NCBI GenBank assembly: GCA_031259755.1
Contig: JAIRKY010000008.1
Coordinates: forward strand, 1 to 32,769
Length of the DNA: 32,769 nucleotides
Origin: Mediterranea sp. (in: CFB group bacteria)
GTDB taxonomy: Bacteria; Bacteroidota; Bacteroidia; Bacteroidales; Bacteroidaceae
Direction of reading: 5' to 3'
Shown here: positions 7,277 through 16,498 of the stretch, piece by piece
Layout: each line of letters begins with the position of its first letter
Numbering within the stretch: the stretch's first letter is position 1
Notes under the pieces: generated by a model
The model's database searches: none
What the model was told of the DNA's origin: nothing
The model's input: the letters and a program-made list of their open reading frames with translations, nothing else
Position numbers and translations under genes: made by a program

Positions 7277-9016
7277 TTATTTATACTCATACAGCCTCAC
7301 ACGAAGAATACTAAATTCCCCGACAGGAATGCGTATGTGTCGTCCCTGATGAGTCTGATCGCCATTCAGGCGGCGTACATAACTTAAAGCGCCATCGGCA
7401 TTGACTTTTACCTCATCTACCGGACCGATACCTGCACGGGAAGTCCCTTTCCAACCGGATTCCTGTTTCCGGGCTTTACCTCCGGCGTTTACAAATCCGT
7501 CCTCTCCAAGGTCTTTAGCTTCAATCAATTCATTCTCTCCCGCTTTCCGGAATTCGATAACAATACCGCTACCGGCAACGATGTATTCATCCTTAGCCAG
7601 TTTTAAAACAATACCACCGCCTTCCGGCCATTGACTGCCATCCGTAGCGCGCGGATCCCAAGGTAAAGTAAAGTAATGCCTGCATATCAAGCTAAGATCG
7701 TTATATGTTAGTATGCGTTCTTTGTTCTCCGCGTCAAAATGTAAGCCATTCATCACGCCCTTTCCCTGATGTTTGGTGAGTAACGGCATCAACTCCCGCA
7801 GTCTGGCATAAGCCTGTACGGTAGGAGCTTCCGGGGCATCCGAACCATTCTCGATAGAGAACGGGCAGTATCCGATCGCATCGTGTTCACCAAATACATA
7901 GAACGCCTGGGCTCCATTGTTATTTGATAATCTGATCTCAGGAATAAACAACGGATTATTGCGTAGTTTATATTGCGCCACCCAGTCCACGAAACCTTTA
8001 TCATATAGGTCGGGGGCAAGAATATCAATACCCGGCGCACCGCAACGCCATACATCAATAAGGTGTGCCAGTGGGCCTGCCGATGGGTATTCGCCCGGTT
8101 TACGTCCGCGACTGTTCATGGCCGCATTTACATACAGAGGCACATGGTGAATGGAACGGGCAGTCTGTGCCAGTCTCTCCACATATTGAGCATACGACCA
8201 GGCCATGAATATTTCGTCGGTGTACAGGTCGTTACCAAAGACCTCCTGCCAGTTACCTTTTGTTTTATATCCCTGCTTTCCCCATTTCTCAGTCATCCAG
8301 GGATGCAGCGCCTTTTTGTTCTTATTCAGGTAACTCATCAAGGCATCAGGAACAGGAGCGTTGAACAACGCATTGGCTTCCTTGGAGTAGTCGCGGGCAT
8401 CTTCGAGCATGCCGATCTCATTCTCTATCTGCACCATCACTACCGTATGTTCTTTACTGTCGACAGCGGCGATATGCTTCATAAACCGGCCGAACGCGCG
8501 ATTATCGGCCTGACACACGTTGTCGGAGAACGAGCTGGCAATCTCCAACGGTTTCCCCATTTTGGTATAAGCCCGGGGATATTTCTTATCATCCTTTTTG
8601 AACCACAAAGGGGCGTAACAACTCATTGAGTTCTTCCATGCTCCAAACCAGAGGAAGATTACTTTCAGGTTGTTTGCTCTCGCTTGCAGAATGACCTTAT
8701 CGATCAAAGTAAGATCAAAGTTCCCTTCGGTAGGCTCAACCAAATCCCAATAAGCCGGAACCAGCACGGTATTCAGCCCCATCCGCTGTAGTTTGGGAAA
8801 TATCCGTTCAATATCTTCAACGGACGATGCCGATGAGTTACCCAGTTCTCCACCTATGATCAGAAATGGGTTGCCGTCTACCATAAGCTGTGTTGCCGTA
8901 CCTTGTTTCCGGAGATAAGGCAACTGAGAATAAACCTTTGTTATACCTACAAACGGTAGTATGAGGAAAAGAACGAGTATTGTTTTCTTTTTGAATAATG
9001 ATTTATTGTATTTCAT
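7277..9016 (-). CDS. Secreted GH35-like glycoside hydrolase with DUF5597-type C-terminus (beta-galactosidase-like)
   Basis: Signal peptide; FLIIGGELGNSSASS, VLVPAYWDLVEPTEGNFDL, VVMVQIENEIG, FIPEIRLSNN fold features. Confidence 0.8.
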   Translation of the reverse strand: MKYNKSLFKKKTILVLFLILPFVGITKVYSQLPYLRKQGTATQLMVDGNPFLIIGGELGNSSASSVEDIERIFPKLQRMGLNTVLVPAYWDLVEPTEGNFDLTLIDKVILQARANNLKVIFLWFGAWKNSMSCYAPLWFKKDDKKYPRAYTKMGKPLEIASSFSDNVCQADNRAFGRFMKHIAAVDSKEHTVVMVQIENEIGMLEDARDYSKEANALFNAPVPDALMSYLNKNKKALHPWMTEKWGKQGYKTKGNWQEVFGNDLYTDEIFMAWSYAQYVERLAQTARSIHHVPLYVNAAMNSRGRKPGEYPSAGPLAHLIDVWRCGAPGIDILAPDLYDKGFVDWVAQYKLRNNPLFIPEIRLSNNNGAQAFYVFGEHDAIGYCPFSIENGSDAPEAPTVQAYARLRELMPLLTKHQGKGVMNGLHFDAENKERILTYNDLSLICRHYFTLPWDPRATDGSQWPEGGGIVLKLAKDEYIVAGSGIVIEFRKAGENELIEAKDLGEDGFVNAGGKARKQESGWKGTSRAGIGPVDEVKVNADGALSYVRRLNGDQTHQGRHIRIPVGEFSILRVRLYEYK

Positions 9017-9040
9017 ATCTATTTATTTAGTGAGTGTCTA

Positions 9041-9099
9041 AAAAGTCCGGATGTTCTTGAGCAAAGTTAATAGATTGCTCAAAGAACGTCCGGACTTTT
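9041..9099 (-). terminator. Long imperfect stem-loop between susD and the GH35-like gene (terminator/attenuator-like, T-run on both sides)
   Basis: AAAAGTCCGGAtGTTCTTgAGCAA (9041-9064) / TTGCTCaAAGAACgTCCGGACTTTT (9075-9099). On the minus strand it is followed by T residues. Confidence 0.65.
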
Positions 9100-9134
9100 A
9101 AACGCTTTTTTCTATGATTAACTAAAGAAAAGCG

Positions 9135-11150
9135 TTAATATCCGGGATTCTGATAAGCATCCTTTTCCGCTTCGGTCATCTCCAGCGCGTCGATCTGTCC
9201 TTGTGGAATGGGGCGCAGGTAATGATGCTTGTCGATGATACGCGTAAACGTCTGCTTTTCAACGTCGCCGTTGGTTGACATACTGCCTTGTGCATTGAGC
9301 GCACTGCCTATCTCGTAGGACTGGCTATACTCTATCCACTTCTGCGTGCGCGCGAGGTCGAACCAGCGGAAGCCTTCGCCGAAGTATTCGCGACTGCGCT
9401 CGGCTAAGATATAGTCGATGTCGATAGTAGCGGGAGTAGCTGCTACCATGGCAGCGCTGTTATCTTGTATTTTCTCTGCATTGCCATTGTTGTCCCAACG
9501 CCACTTGCCTGCACGGGCGCGGATTATATTGATCAGACCTTTGGCTGTTCCGTCGTTGGCATAAGCGCCCGATACGGCTTTGGTCGTCGCACCTTTCACT
9601 GCGGCTTCGGCGGCTATAAAGAACAGTTCGGAGAAATAAGCCAGGTTTATCGGGCGGGTGATACCACCGTTAGGTTGCCCCAGGCCTGTGCCGTTGTCCG
9701 TACGATAAGTGCCGAGTTTCCATAATATCGGGTAGCGGCCACGGCTGATGTAGCTTGGTTCTACTACGTAGTCGGCTCTTCCCTCTGTTACGCCGCCACG
9801 GACGTCACTGAAACATTTGGTATCGGAATAATCCACCGAGGCGCTGATGTCCTCATCGAGGAATGTGAGAACGGCATCGCCGTTCTTTATCGGAAGCCCG
9901 TTGGCATTATAGTAAGTCTCTGTTGCATCACCTCCTTTTGCCCAGTTACCGCGGAAGACGGTGGTAAACGTGCCGTCGTAACGTGAGTCATTGCTCTTGT
10001 CGGAAAATGTCCGGGTGAATACGCCGATAGGAGGAGCCATACAACTCCACGGACGGCCATAGGCCTGCGCGGCTTCACGTTTCACGGTTTCTATAGCGCC
10101 GATAGTTTTACCATCATTATCTTTTTTCCATTCCGAGGTTATGCTACTTCTGATCAGCGTGTAGTTGTACGTCACGAACCATACGATCTGATTACCCGGA
10201 GCGCCGCCGCTGAAATACGTGTGGCTTTGCCCGTCATACTGTTCGCTGCCTTCGGTATGGTCGGCATACAGCATCACTTCGCTGTTGCGGTCGTTCGATC
10301 CGAGATGGATGTCATAATAAGTAGGTTGCAACGCATAAGGGCCGGGGTTGACGATACCGTCCACCGCATAGTCGTATGCTTTCTGGAAATACCAAGCCTT
10401 GTCGCGCCCGTCCGGGTCGGTACGGTCGCAAGCCGGATAAGTGGGAATATCGCCCGGATTCTCCAGCCACCAGCCGTAGGTCAGGTATGCCTTGGCCAGC
10501 ATGAGGCGGGCGAGGGTTTTGGTGACGCCGCCCGTGACGCGGGGAGTTTCGGGCAATTCCCCGATTGCCGTAAGCAGGTCCGGGAAGATGGCTTTCGTAT
10601 AGACTTCGGGCACTGTGTTGCGCACGGAAGTACGATTGGGGGTCGTGTTGAACATCAGTTCTCCGCCACCCAGATCCAACGGAACGCCTCCGAAGTTCTG
10701 TACCAGTTGGAAGTAATCGTAGGCGCGGAAGAAGCGCGCTTCGGCGATCAGCGCTTCCGAGATGCCTACGGATGCCGCATTCTCTATGATGCCCGATGCT
10801 GTGTTGATGTTGCTGAACGCCTCGTTCCAGAGCGCATCACTACGATGGGTGTTAGATGCAAGATTTCCAACGCCCTGCGTCAGGTCTGCATCCTTGAAGT
10901 TGTTGTCGGCGCTCCAGGCATACGTGTACTCATCGGTGGCGCATTGCAGGGCGGCGTAGTAATACTGTCCGTTGAAGTAGCGCAGGTGCGCGTACATGGC
11001 GGTCAAGCCTCCCATTACACCTGTTTCGGTCTTGAAGAAAGTGGGGTCGTAAGTGCTGCGCGGTTGCTCGTTCAGTATATCGGAACATCCCGCAAGAAGC
11101 AGCGAGCAGAGCGCTGTTCCTATGATTGACTTTATAGATTTCGTATTCAT
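9135..11150 (-). CDS. RagB/SusD-family lipoprotein
   Basis: MNTKSIKSIIGTALCSLLLAGCSDILNEQPRSTYDPTFFKTETG (lipobox LAGC), C-terminal ILAERSREYFGEGFRWFDLART...HHYLRPIPQGQIDA. The tracked start at 11225 lies upstream of the lipoprotein signal. Confidence 0.93.
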   Translation of the reverse strand: MNTKSIKSIIGTALCSLLLAGCSDILNEQPRSTYDPTFFKTETGVMGGLTAMYAHLRYFNGQYYYAALQCATDEYTYAWSADNNFKDADLTQGVGNLASNTHRSDALWNEAFSNINTASGIIENAASVGISEALIAEARFFRAYDYFQLVQNFGGVPLDLGGGELMFNTTPNRTSVRNTVPEVYTKAIFPDLLTAIGELPETPRVTGGVTKTLARLMLAKAYLTYGWWLENPGDIPTYPACDRTDPDGRDKAWYFQKAYDYAVDGIVNPGPYALQPTYYDIHLGSNDRNSEVMLYADHTEGSEQYDGQSHTYFSGGAPGNQIVWFVTYNYTLIRSSITSEWKKDNDGKTIGAIETVKREAAQAYGRPWSCMAPPIGVFTRTFSDKSNDSRYDGTFTTVFRGNWAKGGDATETYYNANGLPIKNGDAVLTFLDEDISASVDYSDTKCFSDVRGGVTEGRADYVVEPSYISRGRYPILWKLGTYRTDNGTGLGQPNGGITRPINLAYFSELFFIAAEAAVKGATTKAVSGAYANDGTAKGLINIIRARAGKWRWDNNGNAEKIQDNSAAMVAATPATIDIDYILAERSREYFGEGFRWFDLARTQKWIEYSQSYEIGSALNAQGSMSTNGDVEKQTFTRIIDKHHYLRPIPQGQIDALEMTEAEKDAYQNPGY

Positions 11151-11163
11151 ATTTACATGGATT

Positions 11164-14100
11164 TTAGAATGACAGATTGATACCAAACAGATAGTTGCGT
11201 GTGGAAGGTGCATTTGTTCCCACAATTAGCAGGCGGGGCTTCAAACTGGTAGTCACGGCCTGATTCTCGTTACCATAAGAGTTTGTTTCCGGGTCGCATC
11301 CCGATTCGTCATGATAGGGCGAGAGGAACACGAACGGGTTCTGTACGGTGGCATACAGCCTGAGGTTGCTTACGCCTAAGCGGTTCAGCCACTCTTTCGG
11401 TACGTTATAGCCCAGGGTGATGGCGCGTACCTTCAGGTATGACGCGTCGAAATATCCCATCGTGCTGCCATACTTCGGATTGTCGCTTTGTTCCACACCT
11501 CCGGGTTTCGGATACTTGGCGTTCGTGTTTTCGGGTGTCCAATAGTCTACTTTCACGTTACCGCGTCGGCCTGTCATCATGTTCAGATAGCCTGTGGACG
11601 AATAAAGGGTACTGATAAGGATGCCTCCGCTCTTAAAAGCTCCGACAACGCTCAGGTCGAAGTCCTTGTATGCCACGCGGGTGTTGAAGCCACCCTGGAA
11701 GTCAGGTTCCATATCTAATATCTGGCGGTCGTCGGCGCCGATGGCTCTCTTGGGGGTGCCGTCTTCATTGTATCCACCGGTATATTTCACCTTGATCATA
11801 CCCGCGTTGCCACCCGGTTCGAGTGTAGTGAAATACTTGTAGTCAGGGTCGGTCTCGTTCCACAGTCCTATCTTCTCGTAATCATAAATCACGTCGATGG
11901 GATGCCCCACGAACCACCAATTGTCTACATCCTGCTTTGCACCCGAGGCGAGCGATACCAACTCGTTGTGGTTGGAATAAAGGTTGATGCCCGCGTCCCA
12001 GCTCCAGCCGTTCACATTATCCAGTATGACGCCGTTCAGCGAAAGCTCGAAACCTTTGTTACGGGTGTCGCCTACATTCGCCATGTAGCTTCCTACGCCG
12101 GCAGTCTCGGGCAGGTTCACGCTCTGCAACACATCTTTAGTGTCTTGCACATAGTACTCGAACGTACCGTAAATGCGGTGTTTGAGAAAAGAGAAGTCAA
12201 AGCCGAAGTTCCAAGTCTTGGAGTATTCCCATCCCAGTTCCTGGTTGGCCAGTTCCGATACGTAATAGCCGGTAGTGTAGGTGTCGCCGAAGTTGTACGG
12301 ACGGGTAGCCAGCAAGCCGAGCGTCTTGTAAGGGTCAACGGACTGGTTGGAAGTTTCCCCGTATCCTACGCGTAACTTGAGCTGATCCATTATCGGGAGC
12401 AGATTTTCCATGAAACCTTCTTTCGCTATATTCCAACCGAGGGATACAGCCGGATACGTATGCCATTTGTGTCCCGGAGCCAGGCGTGAGGAAGCGTCGG
12501 CGCGGAAAGTCACGCTTGCCATGTATTTATCGTCATACGAATACATCGCACGTCCCATCCACGACATCAATCCGGTTTGGTAATACCCCTGGTCGCCCGG
12601 TCTGACGGAGATTTCGCCTGCCGCCTGCCCCAGGTTATAGTATTGGAAGTAATCGGCGGGAACATCTTTGGCGGAAACCGCCGACTTGTTGTAAGTGGTC
12701 TGTTCGGCAGAATACATTCCTACAATGTTCAGCCGGTGTTTGTCCGCAAAGGTGCGGTCATAGGTCAGCAGGTTCTCGATCGTCCAGTTGGTAGTGAGCG
12801 AATTGCTGATGGACGCAGACGATTCGGTGGTGGCATTCGTACTGTTGATGCCCTGGCCTGTGAAAGAGCCGTTATTGCCCATGCGCAGGTTCAAACCCAG
12901 ATTGGCGCGGTACTTCAACCCTTCTATACCGGGCGCTTTTATTTCGGCATAAACGTTGTTGTATGTACCGAATGCCTTATTCTGCTGGATCCACAGGTCT
13001 TTTGTATTTTCCAGCACAGATTTCGTAATGACGAATTGGTCATCGGTAGCCATCTTGACCGTTCTCTTCAACGTGCCGTCTTCATTGTAGGGATTGACTA
13101 TGGGCGCCATGCTCAGTATACCATACGTACCCAATTGTCCGCCTTCGGTGATGTTATAGGTGTTGTTGCTCACAAAGCCCATCTTCACATACTTGCCTAT
13201 CTCCTGGTCGATGGAACCGCGCAGAGAGATACGGTTGAATTGTTGCGTAGGTATCGCACCACTATCATGATAGTAACCGGTTCCGAAGCTGTAGTTGTTC
13301 GTCTTTCCGCCACCCTGTACGCTTATGTCGTGGCTGGTGGTGATTCCCGTTTGATAGACCAGATCTTGCCAGTCGGTATTTACATCATCAGCTTCATCTA
13401 TATTATTATTGTATTTACCTGCGGCCTTGCGGAGGGCTACAAACTCTTCACCGTTCATCATCGGGTATTTGATGGCATTCTTGATACCATAGTACCCGTT
13501 GTAGGTCACTTGCGCTTTCATTTCCGTATGGCCCTTGTTAGTCGTTATCATGATAACGCCGTTAGCGCCGCGCGAACCGTAGATAGCCGTCGAAGAAGCA
13601 TCTTTCAGGATATCCATGCTTTTGATGTCATTCGGATTGATATCCGATATGTTCCCGGCGAATGGAATACCGTCCAATACAACCAGCGGGTCGTTGCTGG
13701 CGTTGAGTGAACGCGTACCGCGGATACGTATCTGCATGGATGCGCCAGGCTTTGAAGACGTCTGCGACATGTCTACACCTGCCACACGTCCTTGCAAAGC
13801 GGAGGATATGTTACCTGTCTGCACTGCACGGAGTTCTTCGCCGCGTACGGAAGCGATAGAACCCGTCACATCCGATTTACGTTGAGTGCCATATCCGATC
13901 ACTACAACTTCATTTAAAAGTTGTGCGTCATCTTGCAAAATAATAGCAAAGCGAGTCTTACCATCGACATTGATGGTCTGGCTTTGGTAACCTATAAAAG
14001 AGATAACAAGTTTACCCTGAGAAGATACTTTCAAGGTAAAGTTACCATCAATGTCGGTAATAGTACCATTGGTGGTTCCTTGTTCCAATACACTGGCGCC

Positions 14101-14235
14101 AATTATCGGCTCGCCCAAAGGATCATTAACTACACCTGTTACGGTAATAGTTTGCGAGAATGCCCATATAGGTATCAAGCATAACAGAAAGAATAGCCCA
14201 AGGGGCCTGATAACAACACAATTGGTGTTTCTCAT
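11164..14235 (-). CDS. SusC/RagA-family TonB-linked outer-membrane protein
   Basis: Carboxypeptidase-like domain ITVTGVVNDPLGEPIIGASVLEQGTTNGTITDIDGNF, then LLNEVVVIGYGTQRKSDVTGSI plug. Start at MRNTN (14235) preferred over the tracked 14274, but this is uncertain. Confidence 0.93.
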   Translation of the reverse strand: MRNTNCVVIRPLGLFFLLCLIPIWAFSQTITVTGVVNDPLGEPIIGASVLEQGTTNGTITDIDGNFTLKVSSQGKLVISFIGYQSQTINVDGKTRFAIILQDDAQLLNEVVVIGYGTQRKSDVTGSIASVRGEELRAVQTGNISSALQGRVAGVDMSQTSSKPGASMQIRIRGTRSLNASNDPLVVLDGIPFAGNISDINPNDIKSMDILKDASSTAIYGSRGANGVIMITTNKGHTEMKAQVTYNGYYGIKNAIKYPMMNGEEFVALRKAAGKYNNNIDEADDVNTDWQDLVYQTGITTSHDISVQGGGKTNNYSFGTGYYHDSGAIPTQQFNRISLRGSIDQEIGKYVKMGFVSNNTYNITEGGQLGTYGILSMAPIVNPYNEDGTLKRTVKMATDDQFVITKSVLENTKDLWIQQNKAFGTYNNVYAEIKAPGIEGLKYRANLGLNLRMGNNGSFTGQGINSTNATTESSASISNSLTTNWTIENLLTYDRTFADKHRLNIVGMYSAEQTTYNKSAVSAKDVPADYFQYYNLGQAAGEISVRPGDQGYYQTGLMSWMGRAMYSYDDKYMASVTFRADASSRLAPGHKWHTYPAVSLGWNIAKEGFMENLLPIMDQLKLRVGYGETSNQSVDPYKTLGLLATRPYNFGDTYTTGYYVSELANQELGWEYSKTWNFGFDFSFLKHRIYGTFEYYVQDTKDVLQSVNLPETAGVGSYMANVGDTRNKGFELSLNGVILDNVNGWSWDAGINLYSNHNELVSLASGAKQDVDNWWFVGHPIDVIYDYEKIGLWNETDPDYKYFTTLEPGGNAGMIKVKYTGGYNEDGTPKRAIGADDRQILDMEPDFQGGFNTRVAYKDFDLSVVGAFKSGGILISTLYSSTGYLNMMTGRRGNVKVDYWTPENTNAKYPKPGGVEQSDNPKYGSTMGYFDASYLKVRAITLGYNVPKEWLNRLGVSNLRLYATVQNPFVFLSPYHDESGCDPETNSYGNENQAVTTSLKPRLLIVGTNAPSTRNYLFGINLSF

Positions 14236-14372
14236 GATGATACATTTTAAATTAATAATAAGAAGTTGATTCACTCTGTTTTCACCACTATAATACAGTG
14301 CGATTTATTGTGCTAATATAGGACTATTCCAGTTCTTATTTATGTTTTTTTTGTTTCATTATGTTTGTTGTT

Positions 14373-14421
14373 TGTTACATCGACTTGCAGAAATGTTACA
14401 AAAGTTTGCAGAAATGTAACA
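14373..14421. promoter_or_regulatory. Three TGTWACA direct repeats with exact 21-bp spacing upstream of susC
   Basis: TGTTACA at 14373 and 14394, TGTAACA at 14415. The last two sit in the 16-nt repeat TTGCAGAAATGTWACA (14385-14400, 14406-14421). Confidence 0.65.
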
Positions 14422-14499
14422 TACAGCAGACTGGACAGCTTGGAAACTCCCAGAGATATTACCTTACTAACGTGAGTTCGACGTAATATTCAAATAAGT

Positions 14500-14735
14500 C
14501 GTTGACTTATTGAATTATTACGTTGAGTTATGAGATTATTACGTCGAGTTATTAAATTATTACGTCGAGATATGATGAGAATAAAACGAATCATAACTTT
14601 TGCAGGTGGCTTTTCAAATTTTGCGTTGGTCTCTTCGATTTTTGCGTTGGGCGTTTTGATTTTTGCGTTGGGCATTTGGGGTAAATGCGTTGGGCATTTA
14701 GTGAAAACATCAACGCAAAAATCAAAACGCGTTGG
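14500..14735. repeat. Degenerate tandem array with ~21-bp period
   Basis: CGTYG cores at 14500, 14521, 14542, 14563, 14624, 14645, 14666, 14688, 14730. Clear units: CGTTGAGTTATGAGATTATTA, CGTCGAGTTATTAAATTATTA, then TTTTTGCGTTGGGCGTTTTGA-type units. Confidence 0.75.
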
Positions 14736-14934
14736 GCTTTTCGGGTGCGTTAATAGTGCGTTGGATTTGCGCTGTTTGCGGCGGTTGATATCCTGCTGCC
14801 GGGCGTCGGGCCGACGGCGGCAGGTTAGCTAACATAGGGCCGGAGGGTGTAGTTTGGACTGCGAATACGAGTGATGTAAATAATGGGCAGTATCTTCTCC
14901 TTCGATCGTCCGGAGTTGGCTTTTTCTCTGGCTA

Positions 14935-14974
14935 CTCCTCCCATCTAAGCATGGAAATAGGGAGGAGGTTTTTT
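14935..14974 (+). terminator. Intrinsic-terminator-like hairpin oriented for plus-strand transcription
   Basis: CTCCTCCC (14935-14942) / GGGAGGAG (14960-14967) followed by GTTTTTT. The minus-strand readout has no T-run after the stem. Confidence 0.5.
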
Positions 14975-16466
14975 ACTGATACTTCCCCCAGTCGATCTCT
15001 CTCATATCACCGGTTTTGTTGAACTGAGCGTGCATGCCAAGCGCAGCCCGGATACAGTGGGGAGTTTGTCCCTTACCTGCCAGTTTCACGTAATCCCAAA
15101 GGATCTGTCTGTAGTCGGGGTGGGCGCAGTTCTCGATAATCGCGCGCGATCTTTCCGCCGGACTCTTGCCACGCAGGTCGGCAATACCTTGTTCGGTGAT
15201 AACCACGTTTACAGAATGTTCGTTGTGGTCGTGGTGCGAAACCATCGGTACGATAGAACTGATCTTGCCACCCTTAGCCACAGAAGGACAAGAGAAGATA
15301 GAGATAAACGCATTACGGGTAAAGTCGCCCGATCCGCCGATACCGTTCATCATCTTCGTTCCTGTGATATGTGTAGAGTTGATGTTACCATAGATATCCG
15401 CTTCGATAGCCGTATTCATTGAAATGACGCCCAGGCGGCGAACGATCTCGGGATTATTGGAGATTTCCGATGGGCGAAGCGCCAATTTGTCACGGAAGAA
15501 GTTCATATCGTTATAGATCTCGTTCAGGCATCCGTTTGTTACAGACAACGAACAAGTACTACCGAACTTGACGCGCCCTTCTCTCATCAGCTTGATCACC
15601 GAATCCTGAATGACCTCCGTGTACATTTCGAACGCAGGGATTGTTTTATCGCGTCCCAACGCTCCCAATACGGCATTAGCAATGTTACCCACGCCGGATT
15701 GCAACGGAAGGAAAGTCGATGGAATGATACCGCGTTTCATGTCCGCGGCCAGGAAGTTTGCCACATTGATACCGATCCGGTCGGTGACAGGATCCGGTTC
15801 GGTGAAGTCGCGGGCCTCGTCGCACAAATGTACTTCGACAACCGCCGCGATCTTTTTCGGGTCTACCTGAATATACGGTTTACCCACGCGGTCGCCCGGC
15901 TTATAGATTGGAATTTCACGACGGTAAGGAGGGTCGAGCGGCTCATACACGTCGTGCAGGCCCATCATATTTTTGCTGTGCGCGCTGTTAAGCTCCACGA
16001 TGATATGGTCGGCCAAACGGCAGATCGTCGGAGTGATACCGCCGGCAGCGGTCAGGTATATTTTGCCGTCGGCCGTCAGTTCGCAAGCTTCAATGATCGC
16101 TACGTTTACCTTTCCCAGAAAACCGAAACGTACCTCCTGAGCCATTTGTGAAAGATGAATATCGTTATACGCGATCTCCCCGTTGTTTACAGCCTTACGA
16201 AAATCATCGTTCGTTGTGTAAGGAGCGCGATAACGGATAGCTTTGGCGCGCGTCAGCACACCGTCACAAGATTCGCCTGTCGACGCGCCACTCAGAATAT
16301 CAATCTGGAAAGGATTTCCCTTCGCATGTTCTTCTTCCGCGATCTTAGCGATCTCGGCAGTCACGGCTTTTGGCGTTCCGGCGGGCGTAAACCCACTGAC
16401 ACCAACCACATAGCCATGTTTCACAATACTCGCGGCAGTTGCCGCAGTCACGATTTTAAATGACAT
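14973..16466 (-). CDS. Acetyl-CoA hydrolase/transferase family, succinate CoA-transferase-like
   Basis: MSFKIVTAATAASIVKHGYVVGVSGFTPAGTPKAV..., ITEQGIADLRGKSPAERSRAIIENCAHPDYR. Start at 16466 chosen over the tracked 16529. Confidence 0.88.
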   Translation of the reverse strand: MSFKIVTAATAASIVKHGYVVGVSGFTPAGTPKAVTAEIAKIAEEEHAKGNPFQIDILSGASTGESCDGVLTRAKAIRYRAPYTTNDDFRKAVNNGEIAYNDIHLSQMAQEVRFGFLGKVNVAIIEACELTADGKIYLTAAGGITPTICRLADHIIVELNSAHSKNMMGLHDVYEPLDPPYRREIPIYKPGDRVGKPYIQVDPKKIAAVVEVHLCDEARDFTEPDPVTDRIGINVANFLAADMKRGIIPSTFLPLQSGVGNIANAVLGALGRDKTIPAFEMYTEVIQDSVIKLMREGRVKFGSTCSLSVTNGCLNEIYNDMNFFRDKLALRPSEISNNPEIVRRLGVISMNTAIEADIYGNINSTHITGTKMMNGIGGSGDFTRNAFISIFSCPSVAKGGKISSIVPMVSHHDHNEHSVNVVITEQGIADLRGKSPAERSRAIIENCAHPDYRQILWDYVKLAGKGQTPHCIRAALGMHAQFNKTGDMREIDWGKYQ

Positions 16467-16498
16467 AATGATTTTAGATATATTTTTGTGATTAGCAT

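Noticed and set aside
8063-8629. 188-aa plus-strand ORF antisense to the GH35-like gene
   Set aside because: Shadow ORF with no recognisable domain.
10221-11129. 302-aa plus-strand ORF antisense to susD
   Set aside because: Shadow ORF of the confident SusD gene; no recognisable family.
12577-13710. 377-aa plus-strand ORF antisense to susC
   Set aside because: Lies wholly within a confident SusC gene; composition looks like a shadow ORF and no domain is recognisable.
14373-14735. CRISPR array interpretation of the 21-bp repeats
   Set aside because: No unique spacers between repeats, repeats are degenerate and contiguous, and no cas genes are present.
14490-14832. Repeat-containing ORFs (PNAKIKT.../RRNNLIT... 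on minus; FALGVLIFALGIW... on plus)
   Set aside because: The peptide repeats follow automatically from a 21-bp (7-codon) DNA period; no independent evidence of translation.
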